64,000 nt of DNA from positions 9,942 to 73,941 of the forward strand of contig CBFHQJ010000010.1 of the NCBI GenBank assembly GCA_965657795.1, written 5' to 3'. This document shows, piece after piece, positions 25,529 through 34,235 of the stretch (the stretch's first letter is position 1; every line of letters starts with the position of its first letter). Position numbers and translations under genes: made by a program. The notes below the pieces were generated by a model. It was given only the letters and a program-made list of their open reading frames with translations. It was not told the DNA's origin and made no database searches. The DNA comes from SW10 sp965657795. Lineage in GTDB: Bacteria; Verrucomicrobiota; Verrucomicrobiia; Verrucomicrobiales; Akkermansiaceae.

Positions 25529-26033
25529 TGCTCGGATGAAGTCGGAGGGATTGGTTGGCGCGGCGGACTTCGCTCATGATTTCGATCACGTCGAGAGCGC
25601 TGCGGGCGGCTTCGCGACCACGGTTCAAATTCTTGCCGATGCAGCGGGCGTAGGCCTGTTTCTCATCTTCGACGAGAAGGATCTCGTGAATAATTGGGAC
25701 TGTTTGATCGACCGCTAGCTTTTGCAGGGCATCGGTCACGGAGGTGGCAACGAGGTCGGCGTGGCCGGTACCTCCGCGGATGATGCAGCCCAAGGCAATA
25801 ACGCAGTCCGGTTTCTCTTCTTCGATGAGAGCTTTGCAAACGACGGGGATTTCAAATGCGCCGGGAACGCGAACCAGATCGACGCGAGCGTTTGCTGCAT
25901 AGGCGTCAATTTCCTCGACCGCGTTCTCGACGAGGGCATCGGTGTATTCCTGGTTGAACTTGGCCGCGACAATGGAGATTCGAACTTTTGTCCCGGTAGG
26001 GACCCGTGGTTTGGGAGGAATGATGGCCGACAT
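25521..26033 (-). CDS. ribH: 6,7-dimethyl-8-ribityllumazine synthase
   Basis: 170 residues. Motifs: A-A-K-F-N (substrate site), V-P-G-A-F-E-I-P, A-L-G-C-I-I-R-G-G-T-G-H-A-D with the catalytic His, and N-R-G-R-E-A-A-R. It condenses dihydroxybutanone phosphate with the ribityl-aminouracil in riboflavin synthesis. It lies 41 nt after ribBA and overlaps nusB, so all three are likely one operon. Confidence 0.95.
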   Translation of the reverse strand: MSAIIPPKPRVPTGTKVRISIVAAKFNQEYTDALVENAVEEIDAYAANARVDLVRVPGAFEIPVVCKALIEEEKPDCVIALGCIIRGGTGHADLVATSVTDALQKLAVDQTVPIIHEILLVEDEKQAYARCIGKNLNRGREAARSALDVIEIMSEVRRANQSLRLHPSNG

Positions 26034-26074
26034 GAGTGTGCGGGTTGGTATATGTTGAACGACTGAATTGTCAA

Positions 26075-27274
26075 TCAGAGGTGATGCCCCATTCGGGTAC
26101 GCTTGGTCTCAAGGTATTTCTCGTTGTGGGGGTTTGAGGGAAGTCGGATGGGGACTTGCTCGACAATTTCGAGGCCGTAGCCTTCGAGGCCGACGACCTT
26201 CTTGGGATTGTTGGTGAGAAGGCGGATTTTTCGGACGCCGATATCATAAAGCATTTGAGCTCCCATGCCGTAGTCCCGGAGGTCGGAGCCGTATCCGAGT
26301 TTTTCATTGGCCTCGATGGTATCGAAACCCTGCTCTTGGAGCTTGTATGCGTGGATTTTTGCGGCCAGTCCGATTCCCCGGCCTTCCTGGCGAAGATAGA
26401 GGAGGACCCCTCCTTCTTCCGCGATGTGCCCGAGAGCAGTGTGGAGTTGCCCTCCGCAATCGCAACGTCGCGAACCAAAGACGTCACCAGTGAGGCATTC
26501 GGAGTGGACGCGGACGCTGACTGGTTTTTCGGGGTCGATTTCCCCGCGAACAAGCGCGAGGTGCTCGGAGTCGTCGGTGTTGACGTGATAAAGATAGCAA
26601 TCGAAGTCTCCAAAATCAGTGGGCATGGAGATGACTTCCTCCCTCGTGACGAGCCTTTCCGAGCGGCGGCGGTATTCGATGAGCTGGGCGATAGTGCAGG
26701 ATTTTAAGCCGTGCTTTTCCTGGTATTCACCGAGATCACCAACCCGCCCCATGGTGCCATCTTCGTGCATGATTTCGCAAATAACGCCAGCGGGAGGGAG
26801 TCCGGCCAGGCGGGCAAGGTCAACGGCGGCCTCGGTATGGCCGGCCCGGCGAAGAACGCCGGCTTCGATGGCTTCGAGAGGGAAAATGTGACCGGGCTGC
26901 ACGAAGGCGCTGGCGTCGGTATTCGGGTTGGCCAGAAGCTGGATGGTGTGGGCGCGGTCTGCGGCTGAGATGCCGGTAGTGATGCCTTCAGCGGCATCGA
27001 TGGAAATGGTGAAAGCTGTCTTGTGAGCTTCGCGGTTTTTGGGGGTCATCGGCGGGAGGTCCAGATCTTTGGCCCGATCCGGAAGGATGGGGGTACAGAT
27101 GAGCCCGCGACCGTGATTTGCCATGAAGGCGATCGATTCGGGGGTGATGAGGGAGGCCGCTCCCACGAGGTCGGCTTCGTTTTCGCGGCCGGGATCGTCA
27201 GCGACGATGACGAGACGTCCTGCTTTGAGGTCGGCAACGATCTCGTCGATGGGTGAAAATTTTAGCTCGCTCAT
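26075..27274 (-). CDS. ribBA: Bifunctional DHBP synthase / GTP cyclohydrolase II
   Basis: 399 residues. The N-terminal half is 3,4-dihydroxy-2-butanone-4-phosphate synthase (D-D-P-G-R-E-N-E-A-D-L, G-H-I-F-P-L). The C-terminal half is GTP cyclohydrolase II, with zinc ligands in F-G-S-R-R-C-D-C-G, and R-Q-E-G-R-G-I-G-L. It supplies both precursors for riboflavin. The 39 nt between it and the upstream hydrolase gene are too short for an FMN riboswitch, so regulation, if any, is from further upstream. Confidence 0.95.
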   Translation of the reverse strand: MSELKFSPIDEIVADLKAGRLVIVADDPGRENEADLVGAASLITPESIAFMANHGRGLICTPILPDRAKDLDLPPMTPKNREAHKTAFTISIDAAEGITTGISAADRAHTIQLLANPNTDASAFVQPGHIFPLEAIEAGVLRRAGHTEAAVDLARLAGLPPAGVICEIMHEDGTMGRVGDLGEYQEKHGLKSCTIAQLIEYRRRSERLVTREEVISMPTDFGDFDCYLYHVNTDDSEHLALVRGEIDPEKPVSVRVHSECLTGDVFGSRRCDCGGQLHTALGHIAEEGGVLLYLRQEGRGIGLAAKIHAYKLQEQGFDTIEANEKLGYGSDLRDYGMGAQMLYDIGVRKIRLLTNNPKKVVGLEGYGLEIVEQVPIRLPSNPHNEKYLETKRTRMGHHL

Positions 27275-27313
27275 GGGCGTGCTATGATGGCAGCAAAATC
27301 GAGCGGTGCAAGG

Positions 27314-28162
27314 TCAGTGCAAGACATCGGCCAAAGGATCGGGCTCGATGATGCCGAGTTCGACAAGAAAGTGATCCGACGATCGAAGCGTGATTTCGTA
27401 ATTTTTCTCGTCGGAATTGAAGTTGAAAAAGGTGTGCCCGGCGTTCTCGAACTCCATGAGGTCGCAGCGATTCCGCTTTTTACGGTAGCGCTTGGCGAAG
27501 CGTTCGGAGAGTTCGAAGGGAACGACCCGGTCCGCTTTGGCGTGGAAAATGAGGCAGGGCGGGAGACCTTTTTTGGGAAGGCGATATGAGGGGCTGTAAA
27601 GCTTGCCGTCTTTGGGAGTGGCGAAGCGGTCGTTACAGATTCCTCTCCTCGTTGTGTCGCTGATGGGACCAAAGAGAATGATTGCGCTGGGCACAGGTGA
27701 GGGACCCAGTGATTCATCGTGGGGATGAAGAGCGGCGGAAAGGACAGCATTGCCGCCGGCGCTGGCACCGACCGCGACGATCTTATCTGCGTCGATGCCC
27801 ATTTCGGCGGCATAACGTTTAAGAAATGAGAGCGCTTCCTTGGCGTCGGCAATCGCTTCCTCGGGAGTGCCGTCGAAGAGGGCCTTCGTGCGATACTCGA
27901 CGGTGATCGCGACCATTCCCCGCGATGCAAAGTGATGGCAGTGGGGAACAAATTGAGTGGGAGCGGAAATATCCCAAAGCCCTCCGTGGAAAAACACGAT
28001 GGCAGGTCGACGATCTCGTTGGTAGTCGAAATTGTGGGGAAAGAAAAAGTGGGCATGCAAATCACCAGCCGGGGTCTGCCGATAGATATAGGTGGTCGCG
28101 GAAGAGAGGAGTTCCTTGTTCCGGGCTTCACCGATCATGGGCGATTTGGGGAGATTCTTCAT
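27314..28162 (-). CDS. Alpha/beta hydrolase, esterase/lipase type
   Basis: 282 residues from the likely ATG 28162. The core shows V-F-F-H-G-G-L-W (HGG oxyanion motif of the BD-FAE/HSL type), nucleophile V-G-A-S-A-G-G-N, K-A-D-R-V-V-P-F with the acid region, and G-H-T-F-F with the His. No signal peptide is seen, so it is probably cytoplasmic. It may be the first gene of the ribBA operon (39-nt gap). An upstream-extended start at 28240 is possible but would run into the divergent gene's start. Confidence 0.85.
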   Translation of the reverse strand: MKNLPKSPMIGEARNKELLSSATTYIYRQTPAGDLHAHFFFPHNFDYQRDRRPAIVFFHGGLWDISAPTQFVPHCHHFASRGMVAITVEYRTKALFDGTPEEAIADAKEALSFLKRYAAEMGIDADKIVAVGASAGGNAVLSAALHPHDESLGPSPVPSAIILFGPISDTTRRGICNDRFATPKDGKLYSPSYRLPKKGLPPCLIFHAKADRVVPFELSERFAKRYRKKRNRCDLMEFENAGHTFFNFNSDEKNYEITLRSSDHFLVELGIIEPDPLADVLH

Positions 28163-28238
28163 AGGCGTTCTGTTCGACAACCAAGGTTGGTGTAGAAAAG
28201 CTTTTCCAAATGTGGGTCCAATTGTCCATAGTTTCTCC

Positions 28239-29147
28239 ATGAAACGACTGATTTTGGTTCTTGGACTGCTGGCAATGGCGGTTCCGGCGCATGGCCAGGC
28301 CGCGAACGGTGCTCAAACTGTGGCTGAATTGCGGAATGTTTACAACAATTGGCGGGCTGCGATGGTGCGCAAGGACGCCGGATTGTGGAAGCGCTACACG
28401 TCTGCGACGAAGCAGATCAAGGTTCGGAATCGACTCTGGAGCGAACGCCGGCCTTTTCCACAAGCTGTTTTCGCCTCACCGATCGCTCCGCCGGATATTT
28501 CGAAGCTTCAGGCGATGAGGGTCCGGGCGCAGGGGCGGACTGCCAAGGCGACCTATTTTGGCAAGGTGGACTTTGGGGTGGGCGGGGAGCCGGGCGACAA
28601 TCTCTTTGTTATCTCGTACATCCAGGAGGGAGCCGGATGGAAATACCACGGAGGTGAGTATGTGAATCTGGGTGCTTTGCCGGCGGTTCGCAAACAACTC
28701 GCGGCGGGTGATAAAAAATTTCTTGATGGGAAGGATTTCTTTCCGGACGGAGTCCCCGAGGCAGCTCCTTTTGCAATTCGCGGACCTGTCAAATATATCG
28801 CGAAGGCTTACGTGTATTGCCCGGGGCGTGAGGTGAAGCTTTTGATCAATAACAAATCGAGACACACTTTTCAAAATACCAAGCGTGCCGACGTGATTAT
28901 CGGTGGTGCCTTGGATGGATTGAATCAAATGCAGTTTTCCGTTAAAGATATTCCGGGCGGAAATCCCAAAGCGCCCATGACGATTCGAATTTATTTGATG
29001 TCGGAAGTGAACGGGGTGAAGCCTCTCAAACCACTGGAATATCAAATCGACGAAGAGCAGGCCAAGGCTGGAATCAAGCCAAAGGCCTCGGGCACCTTAA
29101 ACTTTAATCTTGGTCCGGACATAGCCAAGAAACTGAAGGGCCGCTAG
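28239..29147 (+). CDS. Secreted protein of unknown function
   Basis: 302 residues from ATG 28239 with a clear signal peptide ending in A-H-G-Q-A. The first 80 mature residues (L-R-N-V-Y-N-N-W-R-A-A-M-V-R-K-D) resemble an NTF2/SnoaL-like helical start, but this is weak. The C-terminal part is rich in beta strands and Lys. No family is recognised. It is divergent from the esterase (76 nt) and 20 nt upstream of the diadenylate cyclase gene. Confidence 0.75.
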   Translation: MKRLILVLGLLAMAVPAHGQAANGAQTVAELRNVYNNWRAAMVRKDAGLWKRYTSATKQIKVRNRLWSERRPFPQAVFASPIAPPDISKLQAMRVRAQGRTAKATYFGKVDFGVGGEPGDNLFVISYIQEGAGWKYHGGEYVNLGALPAVRKQLAAGDKKFLDGKDFFPDGVPEAAPFAIRGPVKYIAKAYVYCPGREVKLLINNKSRHTFQNTKRADVIIGGALDGLNQMQFSVKDIPGGNPKAPMTIRIYLMSEVNGVKPLKPLEYQIDEEQAKAGIKPKASGTLNFNLGPDIAKKLKGR

Positions 29148-29167
29148 GCTCGCAAAACACCATCATC

Positions 29168-30013
29168 GTGGATCTGATCGAATTTATTAAACAGAACTGG
29201 CGCGCCGGGATTGAAGTCCTGGTGCTCTGGATTCTCATCTATCAGATTTACCGGGTCTTTAGGGCAACTCGGGGTGCCCGCATTTTGGTTGGCCTTACGG
29301 TGGTGATCATTTTGATGACGCTGGCTTCGCAGCTCCTTGATCTCAAAGTGATCGAGTGGATCATTAAAAGCGCGGCCGCCATTTTGGCTTTTGCGCTTTT
29401 GATTATTTTTCAGCCCGAACTCCGAAATGGTCTGGCCAGACTTGGCAGCACCAACCTTTTTGCGTTTTCCACAAGTCAGCAAGAGGTCTTTTTGGAGACT
29501 CTGACCGAGGCTGTGATGAGGCTTTCCAAGAAACGCTTTGGAGCACTTTTTGCAATTGAGAGGGGAATCGAGCTGAACGAGTATGAAAGCACCGGAGTGA
29601 CAATCGACAGTGTTTTATCGGTTGAGTTGGTAGCTACCATTTTCCATCCAAAGACCGCGCTGCACGATGGTGGAATGATTTTAAAGAAAGAGCGGATCGC
29701 TTCGGCGGCATGCATTTTTCCGGTGAGTCAAAAACAGCTTTCAGACCGGTCGCTGGGACTTCGTCATCGCGCGGGTTTCGGGATCACCGAGGAGACCGAT
29801 GCGGTGGCCGTAATCGTTAGCGAGGAAACGGGAGCAATTTCAATTGTGGTGGAGGGTAAAATCCACCGGAACCTTTCCGAAGATGAATTCCGCGAACAAC
29901 TAGACGAAATTTTTCTAATCCATGGTGAAATACATAAAGAAATGGCTTCTGAGGAATTGGACGGTGAAGATCGCCGCTCTGGCTCTGGCGATCGCGATCA
30001 GGTATCTGATTGA
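29168..30013 (+). CDS. cdaA: Diadenylate cyclase (CdaA type)
   Basis: 281 residues from GTG 29168. Three N-terminal TM helices (about 14-32, 39-57, 64-80) precede the DAC domain, as in CdaA. Catalytic motifs are L-H-D-G-G-M-I, where the family usually has D-G-A, and L-G-L-R-H-R-A-G (RHR), followed by V-S-E-E-T-G. It makes c-di-AMP from two ATP. A 51-residue CdaR-like reading frame overlaps its 3' end and bioD follows. Confidence 0.93.
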   Translation: MDLIEFIKQNWRAGIEVLVLWILIYQIYRVFRATRGARILVGLTVVIILMTLASQLLDLKVIEWIIKSAAAILAFALLIIFQPELRNGLARLGSTNLFAFSTSQQEVFLETLTEAVMRLSKKRFGALFAIERGIELNEYESTGVTIDSVLSVELVATIFHPKTALHDGGMILKKERIASAACIFPVSQKQLSDRSLGLRHRAGFGITEETDAVAVIVSEETGAISIVVEGKIHRNLSEDEFREQLDEIFLIHGEIHKEMASEELDGEDRRSGSGDRDQVSD

Positions 30014-30077
30014 TCTCCATCTTCAGAATAATGACGATTCCTTCAACAAGACGTCCACCGAACAATCAGCGCAATGA
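29922..30077 (+). CDS. Tiny CdaR/YbbR-like membrane protein
   Basis: 51 residues from ATG 29922 in a different frame, overlapping the cdaA 3' end by 92 nt and bioD by the ATGA at 30074-30077. The sequence W-L-L-R-N-W-T-V-K-I-A-A-L-A-L-A-I-A resembles the N-terminal anchor of CdaR (YbbR) proteins, the partner of CdaA. No YbbR repeats follow; it ends after a short polar tail. It may be a minimised CdaR or the stump of a lost gene. The overlap position is where cdaR sits in many genomes. Confidence 0.5.
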   Translation: MVKYIKKWLLRNWTVKIAALALAIAIRYLIDLHLQNNDDSFNKTSTEQSAQ

Positions 30078-30715
30078 AGCTTGATCAATGGGATGGCTTG
30101 CTCGTGACCGGGACAGATACCGGAATTGGCAAGACCTGGGTGTCGGCTCTTATCGTTGAAGAGTTGCGAAAGAAGGGAGTGGAGGCTGTCGGTCTGAAGC
30201 CGGTATTGAGCGGATCACGTGAAGATGCCGAACGTCTCTGGGAAGCAAGTGGGGGGATGCTGGATCTTGATGTGATCAATCCTTGGTGGTATCGCACGCC
30301 GGTAGCCCCGCTTGTGGCTTCCAGAATCGAAGGTTCACCTCTCGAAGTTGAACCAATGGTGGAGTATATTCATAAACTACGGGATGCTCACGACTTTACC
30401 TTGGTCGAGGGTGTGGGCGGTTGGGAAGTTCCCATGGGGGAGGGGTTTTCCTTCCCTGATTATGCCAGCGCCCTCGGGTTTCCGGTTTTGGTCGTGGCTG
30501 CGAATTGGCTGGGGACGATCAATCACACCCTTTTGACGGTGAAAGCGATTCGGGCTGCCGGGTTGGAGTGTGTGGGCGTGATCCTCAATCACCTCGAGGC
30601 TGAGCGTGATGTTGCGGCAACGACCAACCGCACCATGCTCGAAGAACTTTGCCCGGTTCCAATCATTGGAGAGGTTTTGACGGATGCAGATTGGATCGAT
30701 TGGACTGACTCGTAA
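30074..30715 (+). CDS. bioD: Dethiobiotin synthetase
   Basis: 213 residues. The P-loop is V-T-G-T-D-T-G-I-G-K-T, followed by G-L-K-P-V and the family motif V-E-G-V-G-G-W-E-V-P. It carboxylates diaminopelargonic acid in biotin synthesis. No other biotin genes are in the window. Its ATG overlaps the stop of the small CdaR-like frame. A terminator-like hairpin follows 9 nt after the stop. Confidence 0.9.
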   Translation: MKLDQWDGLLVTGTDTGIGKTWVSALIVEELRKKGVEAVGLKPVLSGSREDAERLWEASGGMLDLDVINPWWYRTPVAPLVASRIEGSPLEVEPMVEYIHKLRDAHDFTLVEGVGGWEVPMGEGFSFPDYASALGFPVLVVAANWLGTINHTLLTVKAIRAAGLECVGVILNHLEAERDVAATTNRTMLEELCPVPIIGEVLTDADWIDWTDS

Positions 30716-30723
30716 TTTTGGTC

Positions 30724-30752
30724 GAGGTGGGCACAAAGAAGCCCGCCCCACC
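30724..30752 (+). terminator. Hairpin after bioD
   Basis: AGGTGGG and CCCACCT pair around an inner GGGC/GCCC element. It lies between bioD (+) and the convergent secreted-protein gene (-). No long T-run follows on either strand, so it is a possible, not certain, terminator. Confidence 0.45.
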
Positions 30753-30793
30753 TGAAGCGGAACGGGCTGTCTTGGATTATTGCCAGGGAAATT

Positions 30794-32014
30794 TTATTGA
30801 GCGACCGAGATGGCTTCCTCGATGCGGAAGAAGACCTTGCCTTCACCGACGAGTTCTGGGAATTCATCGAGCCCGAATGCAAAAGTGGTGCTTTCCCCAT
30901 CGTCTCCGACAACTCCGTCATCCAGATCGAAGTCCCAGTTTTCGAGGTCGGTGGAATAGCGAATTGCGTAGAGCCGTCCCGGGCGGGAGTTCCACGTTAA
31001 GCTGACCATGGTGCCTTCAACATCAGTGGTGTAGTCGATGGAGGTAATCGTCAGTTCGACTGCAGGAGCCCCGACTGTGACGGTGCCTTCTCCGATGATC
31101 CAATCTTCGCTATTCGTGTAGGTTCCATTTGGGACCGGAGTATATGTTCCGGTTCCATCCAGATCGATTTGCAGCTGCCCTTCTCCGATGGCCTCGTTCA
31201 CACCGGCGTCCATGTTCAAAACGCCCCTGCGACCGATGAAGAGAGTGGTTGCGTCGTCATCGATTGCACCTTCGCCTCCAGTTGTATTGGCGGTGAATTG
31301 AAGTGAGGTGATTCCTGTGCCGTTCGTATTTGTTCCAGCCAGAGTTACAGTTGGAGCTTGGCCGAAAGCACCTACTTTATCGGCAACCCAGTAGCTTGGC
31401 TCGGCTTGTCCGTTGGTGTTGAGGAGCTCTATCGGACCAGTTATAGTGTTTGGAGCATCGCCGGTAATGATGATGAGTTCGTCCTCGTCGACGCCGTCCG
31501 AGAATCCGCCGCTGCGGGACAAAAGGAGGCCGCCAGATCCGCTGATGATTCCCTCGATCGTAAGGCCTCTGTCTCTTTCTTGTCGGATATGAAATGGCAA
31601 GTCTGACTCAAGAAGGATTAAGTCTCCGATGGTATTGTCACCACCGTGTTTAAAGACGATGTCTTGGTTTCCTGTGCCGGTTCCGGTAATTGCGGCGATG
31701 GTGCCAATGGTGACGCCTTCGTTGGTTAACCTTGTGGAATTATTGAACAGTGTGCTTCGATCGATGGTGAAAGTGTCCTCACCATCCGGGAACCCATTCG
31801 CCCCGTCGTCTTCACCGCTTACAAGGGTCCAGTTCACAGGATTGGTCCAGAGTTGTTGGAAGGACTGTCCATCGTCATCCGGCGCGCCACCGTTGGTTGC
31901 AGCATTGTCGATCCTAAAGGAAAAAATTGCTGCCGGTGCCGTCTGGGAAAGGAGGGTGATAGCGGACAAGGCTGCAGCAAAGCCGATTCCATTTTTTGAT
32001 ATTTTAAAATTCAT
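30794..32014 (-). CDS. Secreted passenger-like beta-helix/adhesin-type protein
   Basis: 406 residues with a signal peptide ending T-A-P-A-A. The body is rich in Gly, Thr, Asn and Asp, with G-T-G-T-G-N-Q-D-I-V-F, S-G-S-G-G-L-L-L-S-R-S-G-G and P-N-T-I-T-G, typical of autotransporter-associated beta-strand regions in Verrucomicrobia. The C-terminal 75 residues (L-Y-A-I-R-Y-S-T-D-L-E-N-W) are a separate domain seen at the ends of many verrucomicrobial exported proteins. It ends without a PEP-CTERM motif, unlike its broken tandem paralog upstream. The function is unknown. Confidence 0.8.
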   Translation of the reverse strand: MNFKISKNGIGFAAALSAITLLSQTAPAAIFSFRIDNAATNGGAPDDDGQSFQQLWTNPVNWTLVSGEDDGANGFPDGEDTFTIDRSTLFNNSTRLTNEGVTIGTIAAITGTGTGNQDIVFKHGGDNTIGDLILLESDLPFHIRQERDRGLTIEGIISGSGGLLLSRSGGFSDGVDEDELIIITGDAPNTITGPIELLNTNGQAEPSYWVADKVGAFGQAPTVTLAGTNTNGTGITSLQFTANTTGGEGAIDDDATTLFIGRRGVLNMDAGVNEAIGEGQLQIDLDGTGTYTPVPNGTYTNSEDWIIGEGTVTVGAPAVELTITSIDYTTDVEGTMVSLTWNSRPGRLYAIRYSTDLENWDFDLDDGVVGDDGESTTFAFGLDEFPELVGEGKVFFRIEEAISVAQ

Positions 32015-32076
32015 GTTTTTTTATGAGTTGGTCGTTGGGAGAAAGAAGTGGGAATAATACCTCTTCCAGAAAGAGA

Positions 32077-32099
32077 GCCTGTCAGGATTTCCGACAGGC
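32077..32099 (-). terminator. Hairpin downstream of the PEP-CTERM pseudogene
   Basis: GCCTGTC and GACAGGC pair perfectly around 9 nt. It lies between the pseudogene's PEP-CTERM end and the start of the downstream paralog, on the - strand followed by a pyrimidine-rich run. Confidence 0.55.
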
Positions 32100-32169
32100 C
32101 CTCAGAATCCAGCTTGATTCTGGTTCCAAAATTGAGGTGGGATACCGGGATTTTGTCAGACCCAAACCT

Positions 32170-33160
32170 CTATCGTTTGCGTCGAGCCAGTCCTAGCAGT
32201 GAAAGCGCAGCAAAAGCCAAACTTGAAGGTTCCGGGATAAGAGTTCCAACAGTGATACTGCCATCACCGGTGATCTAGGGTTCGGCATTGGTATAAACCC
32301 CCGGGGCGAGTGGGGTGAGCCCGCTGCCAAGATCGACAAACAAGTTGCCCTCGCCGATCACTTCATTCACACCAGGGTCAAGGCTGAGGAGACCGTTGTT
32401 TCCAATTTCCAGGATTGTTAATTCGTCATCAATGGCACCCTCTCCGCCGATCGCGTTGCTCGTAATGCGAAGGGAGGCCTCTCCGGTCGCTGCTCCATTG
32501 GTCGCAGCAAGCGTCACCGTCGAAGCTCCGCCAAATGCTCCCACCTTGTCGGCAACCCAATAGCTGGGCTGATTGCTGCTATCGTTAAAGAGCTGAATTG
32601 CTCCCGTGATTGTGTTGGGGCCACCACCGGTGATCGTGATAAGTTCATCCGAGTCCACTCCATCAGAGAAGCCGCCGCTACGTGAGAGACGGAGGCTGCC
32701 CGGACCTCCAATGATGCCACTGATTGTGATACTTTTATCCCGCTCGGCGCGAATGTGAAAGGGCTGCCCTGATGGTAAGCTCGTCAAGTCTCCAATGGTA
32801 AAGTCCCGTGTCTTGAAGACAATATCCTGATTGCCTGTTCCGGTTCCTGTAATGGAAGAAATCGCACCGAGGGTGCCGGGGGAACCCTCGGTGGTTAGGC
32901 GGGTGCTGTTATTCGCAAGCCCGGTCCGGTCAACAATAATGCTGTCTGTGGCATCTGGATAACCATTGGCACCATCATCGGCACCACTTTGGAGGGTCCA
33001 GTTGTTGGGGGTTCCCCATTGTTGTTAGAAGGTTTGCCCGTCACTTCCTGGTCCATTGTCACCGGCGGTGTCTGTTCGAAAGACGAAGACAGCGGCAGGG
33101 GCAATCTGGGTGGAAACCAGAAGGGCGGAGAGCGCGAGGGACGTTTGTGGAGTTCATCAT
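32170..33160 (-). pseudogene. Broken PEP-CTERM paralog of the downstream secreted protein
   Basis: Reading leftwards, the region encodes a signal peptide, G-Q-T-F-[TAA]-Q-Q-W, N-N-S-T-R-L-T-T-E-G, G-T-G-T-G-N-Q-D-I-V-F, S-R-S-G-G-F-S-D-G-V and Y-T-N-A-E-P-[TAG]-I-T-G-D-G-S-I-T-V-G. It ends P-E-P-S-S, a hydrophobic helix and A-R-R-K-R, a PEP-CTERM sorting signal. Three defects are visible: the ATG (33160/33157) is out of frame with the signal peptide; TAA falls where the paralog has Gln; TAG (32275-32277) falls where the paralog has Trp. Identity to the intact paralog shows tandem duplication. A PEP-CTERM protein implies an exosortase elsewhere in the genome. Confidence 0.8.
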
Positions 33161-33273
33161 ATTTGTCAGGGTTAAAAGTGGAGTGCCTTTCTGAATTTAT
33201 CGAGGCATCGGACCCAGAGCATCGGTCGTTCCATGACGCCATTTTCCAAATAATTTTTACTTCTTAGGCTATG

Positions 33274-33293
33274 ACCCAAAAGGGTGACCTTTT
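33274..33293. promoter_or_regulatory. Overlapping palindromes before the GntR-LacI gene, possible operator
   Basis: ACCC-AAAA-GGGT (33274-33285) and AAAAGG-GTGA-CCTTTT (33278-33293) overlap and end 3 nt before the GTG start. Such symmetry suits binding by a dimeric regulator, and the adjacent gene encodes one. Autoregulation is inferred. Confidence 0.4.
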
Positions 33294-33296
33294 CCT

Positions 33297-34235
33297 GTGG
33301 ATCTTCCCCTGTTTACTCTAAAGTCGGCTTCTACTCAGGTCGCCGAATTCCTTCGCGAGGCGATTGAGCTCCGTGTGTTTAGTGACGAGATTCCAGGGAT
33401 TCATCAGCTTGCCTCTAACCTGGGAGTTAATCATAAGACGGTGACCAAGGCTCTGGGGATTCTTACCGACCAGGGAATTCTCGAATCTTCGGAGAAGGGA
33501 AAGAGGCGACGAATCAGGCGGCCAAAATCCAAAGCGGGGCATTCGTTACGGATTGGTATTCTTTGTATCGAGTCGGCCGATGCGAGTATTGACCCCATGA
33601 TCGATGTTCAGTACCTGCTAACGAAATCGGGTCATGTTCCATTCTTTGCTGATAAAACACTTACTGATCTTCAGATGAATGTGAAGCGGATCGCAAGCTA
33701 CGTAAAGGGAGTCGAAGCTGATGCGTGGGTCGTGTTGGCCGCCTCTCGCGAGGTTTTGCGATGGTTCTCAACCCAGCCCTTGCCGGCGTTCGCTCTATTT
33801 GGTCGTCGTCAGAGTGTTGATATTGCCGGAGCCGGGCCCACGACCCTTCCAGCCTTGGTTGAAATCGTCGAAAGACTTGTCGACCTGGGGCACCGACGGA
33901 TTGTCATGTTGAGCCGGGAGATGAGACGAGTTCCCGAGCCTTCGGAATTTGAAAAGACCTTCCTGAAGTGTCTTCGGGATCATGGCATTGAAGTCGGTCC
34001 TTATCACCTGCCGGCTTGGGAGGAGAGCCGGAACGGATTTCAGCAGCTATTGATCTCGCTCTTTAAGGTGAGTCCTCCGAGTGCTCTGATTGTTCACGAA
34101 CCCCATCAGTTGGTTGCGATCCTGCAATTTGTCGCGAGTCAGAGGATTAGAGTGCCAGAGGACCTTTCGCTGGTCTGTCTTGATTTCGATTACAGCTTCC
34201 GCTGGTGTAAGCCAGCGATTGCGCACATTTCGTGA
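33297..34235 (+). CDS. GntR-HTH/LacI-type substrate-binding regulator, cut short by TGA
   Basis: 312 residues from GTG 33297. Residues 1-75 are a winged-helix GntR domain (L-A-S-N-L-G-V-N-H-K-T-V-T-K-A-L). Residues about 80-312 are a LacI/periplasmic-binding-protein-like sensor (G-H-R-R-I-V-M-L-S, P-E-D-L-S-L-V-C-L-D). The frame stops at TGA 34233-34235 after I-A-H-I-S. It then continues in the same frame for 41 sense codons (D-V-R-K-V-A-G, V-S-R-G, F-A-E-G-G-T-I-G) to TGA 34359-34361. That tail is a normal C-terminus for this family, and Trp fits the stop position. The gene is divergent from the secreted-protein pair and probably regulates it. Confidence 0.8.
   Translation: MDLPLFTLKSASTQVAEFLREAIELRVFSDEIPGIHQLASNLGVNHKTVTKALGILTDQGILESSEKGKRRRIRRPKSKAGHSLRIGILCIESADASIDPMIDVQYLLTKSGHVPFFADKTLTDLQMNVKRIASYVKGVEADAWVVLAASREVLRWFSTQPLPAFALFGRRQSVDIAGAGPTTLPALVEIVERLVDLGHRRIVMLSREMRRVPEPSEFEKTFLKCLRDHGIEVGPYHLPAWEESRNGFQQLLISLFKVSPPSALIVHEPHQLVAILQFVASQRIRVPEDLSLVCLDFDYSFRWCKPAIAHIS

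Noticed and set aside
27275..27313. FMN riboswitch before ribBA
   Set aside because: Only 39 nt separate ribBA from the upstream hydrolase gene; no conserved RFN elements are seen.
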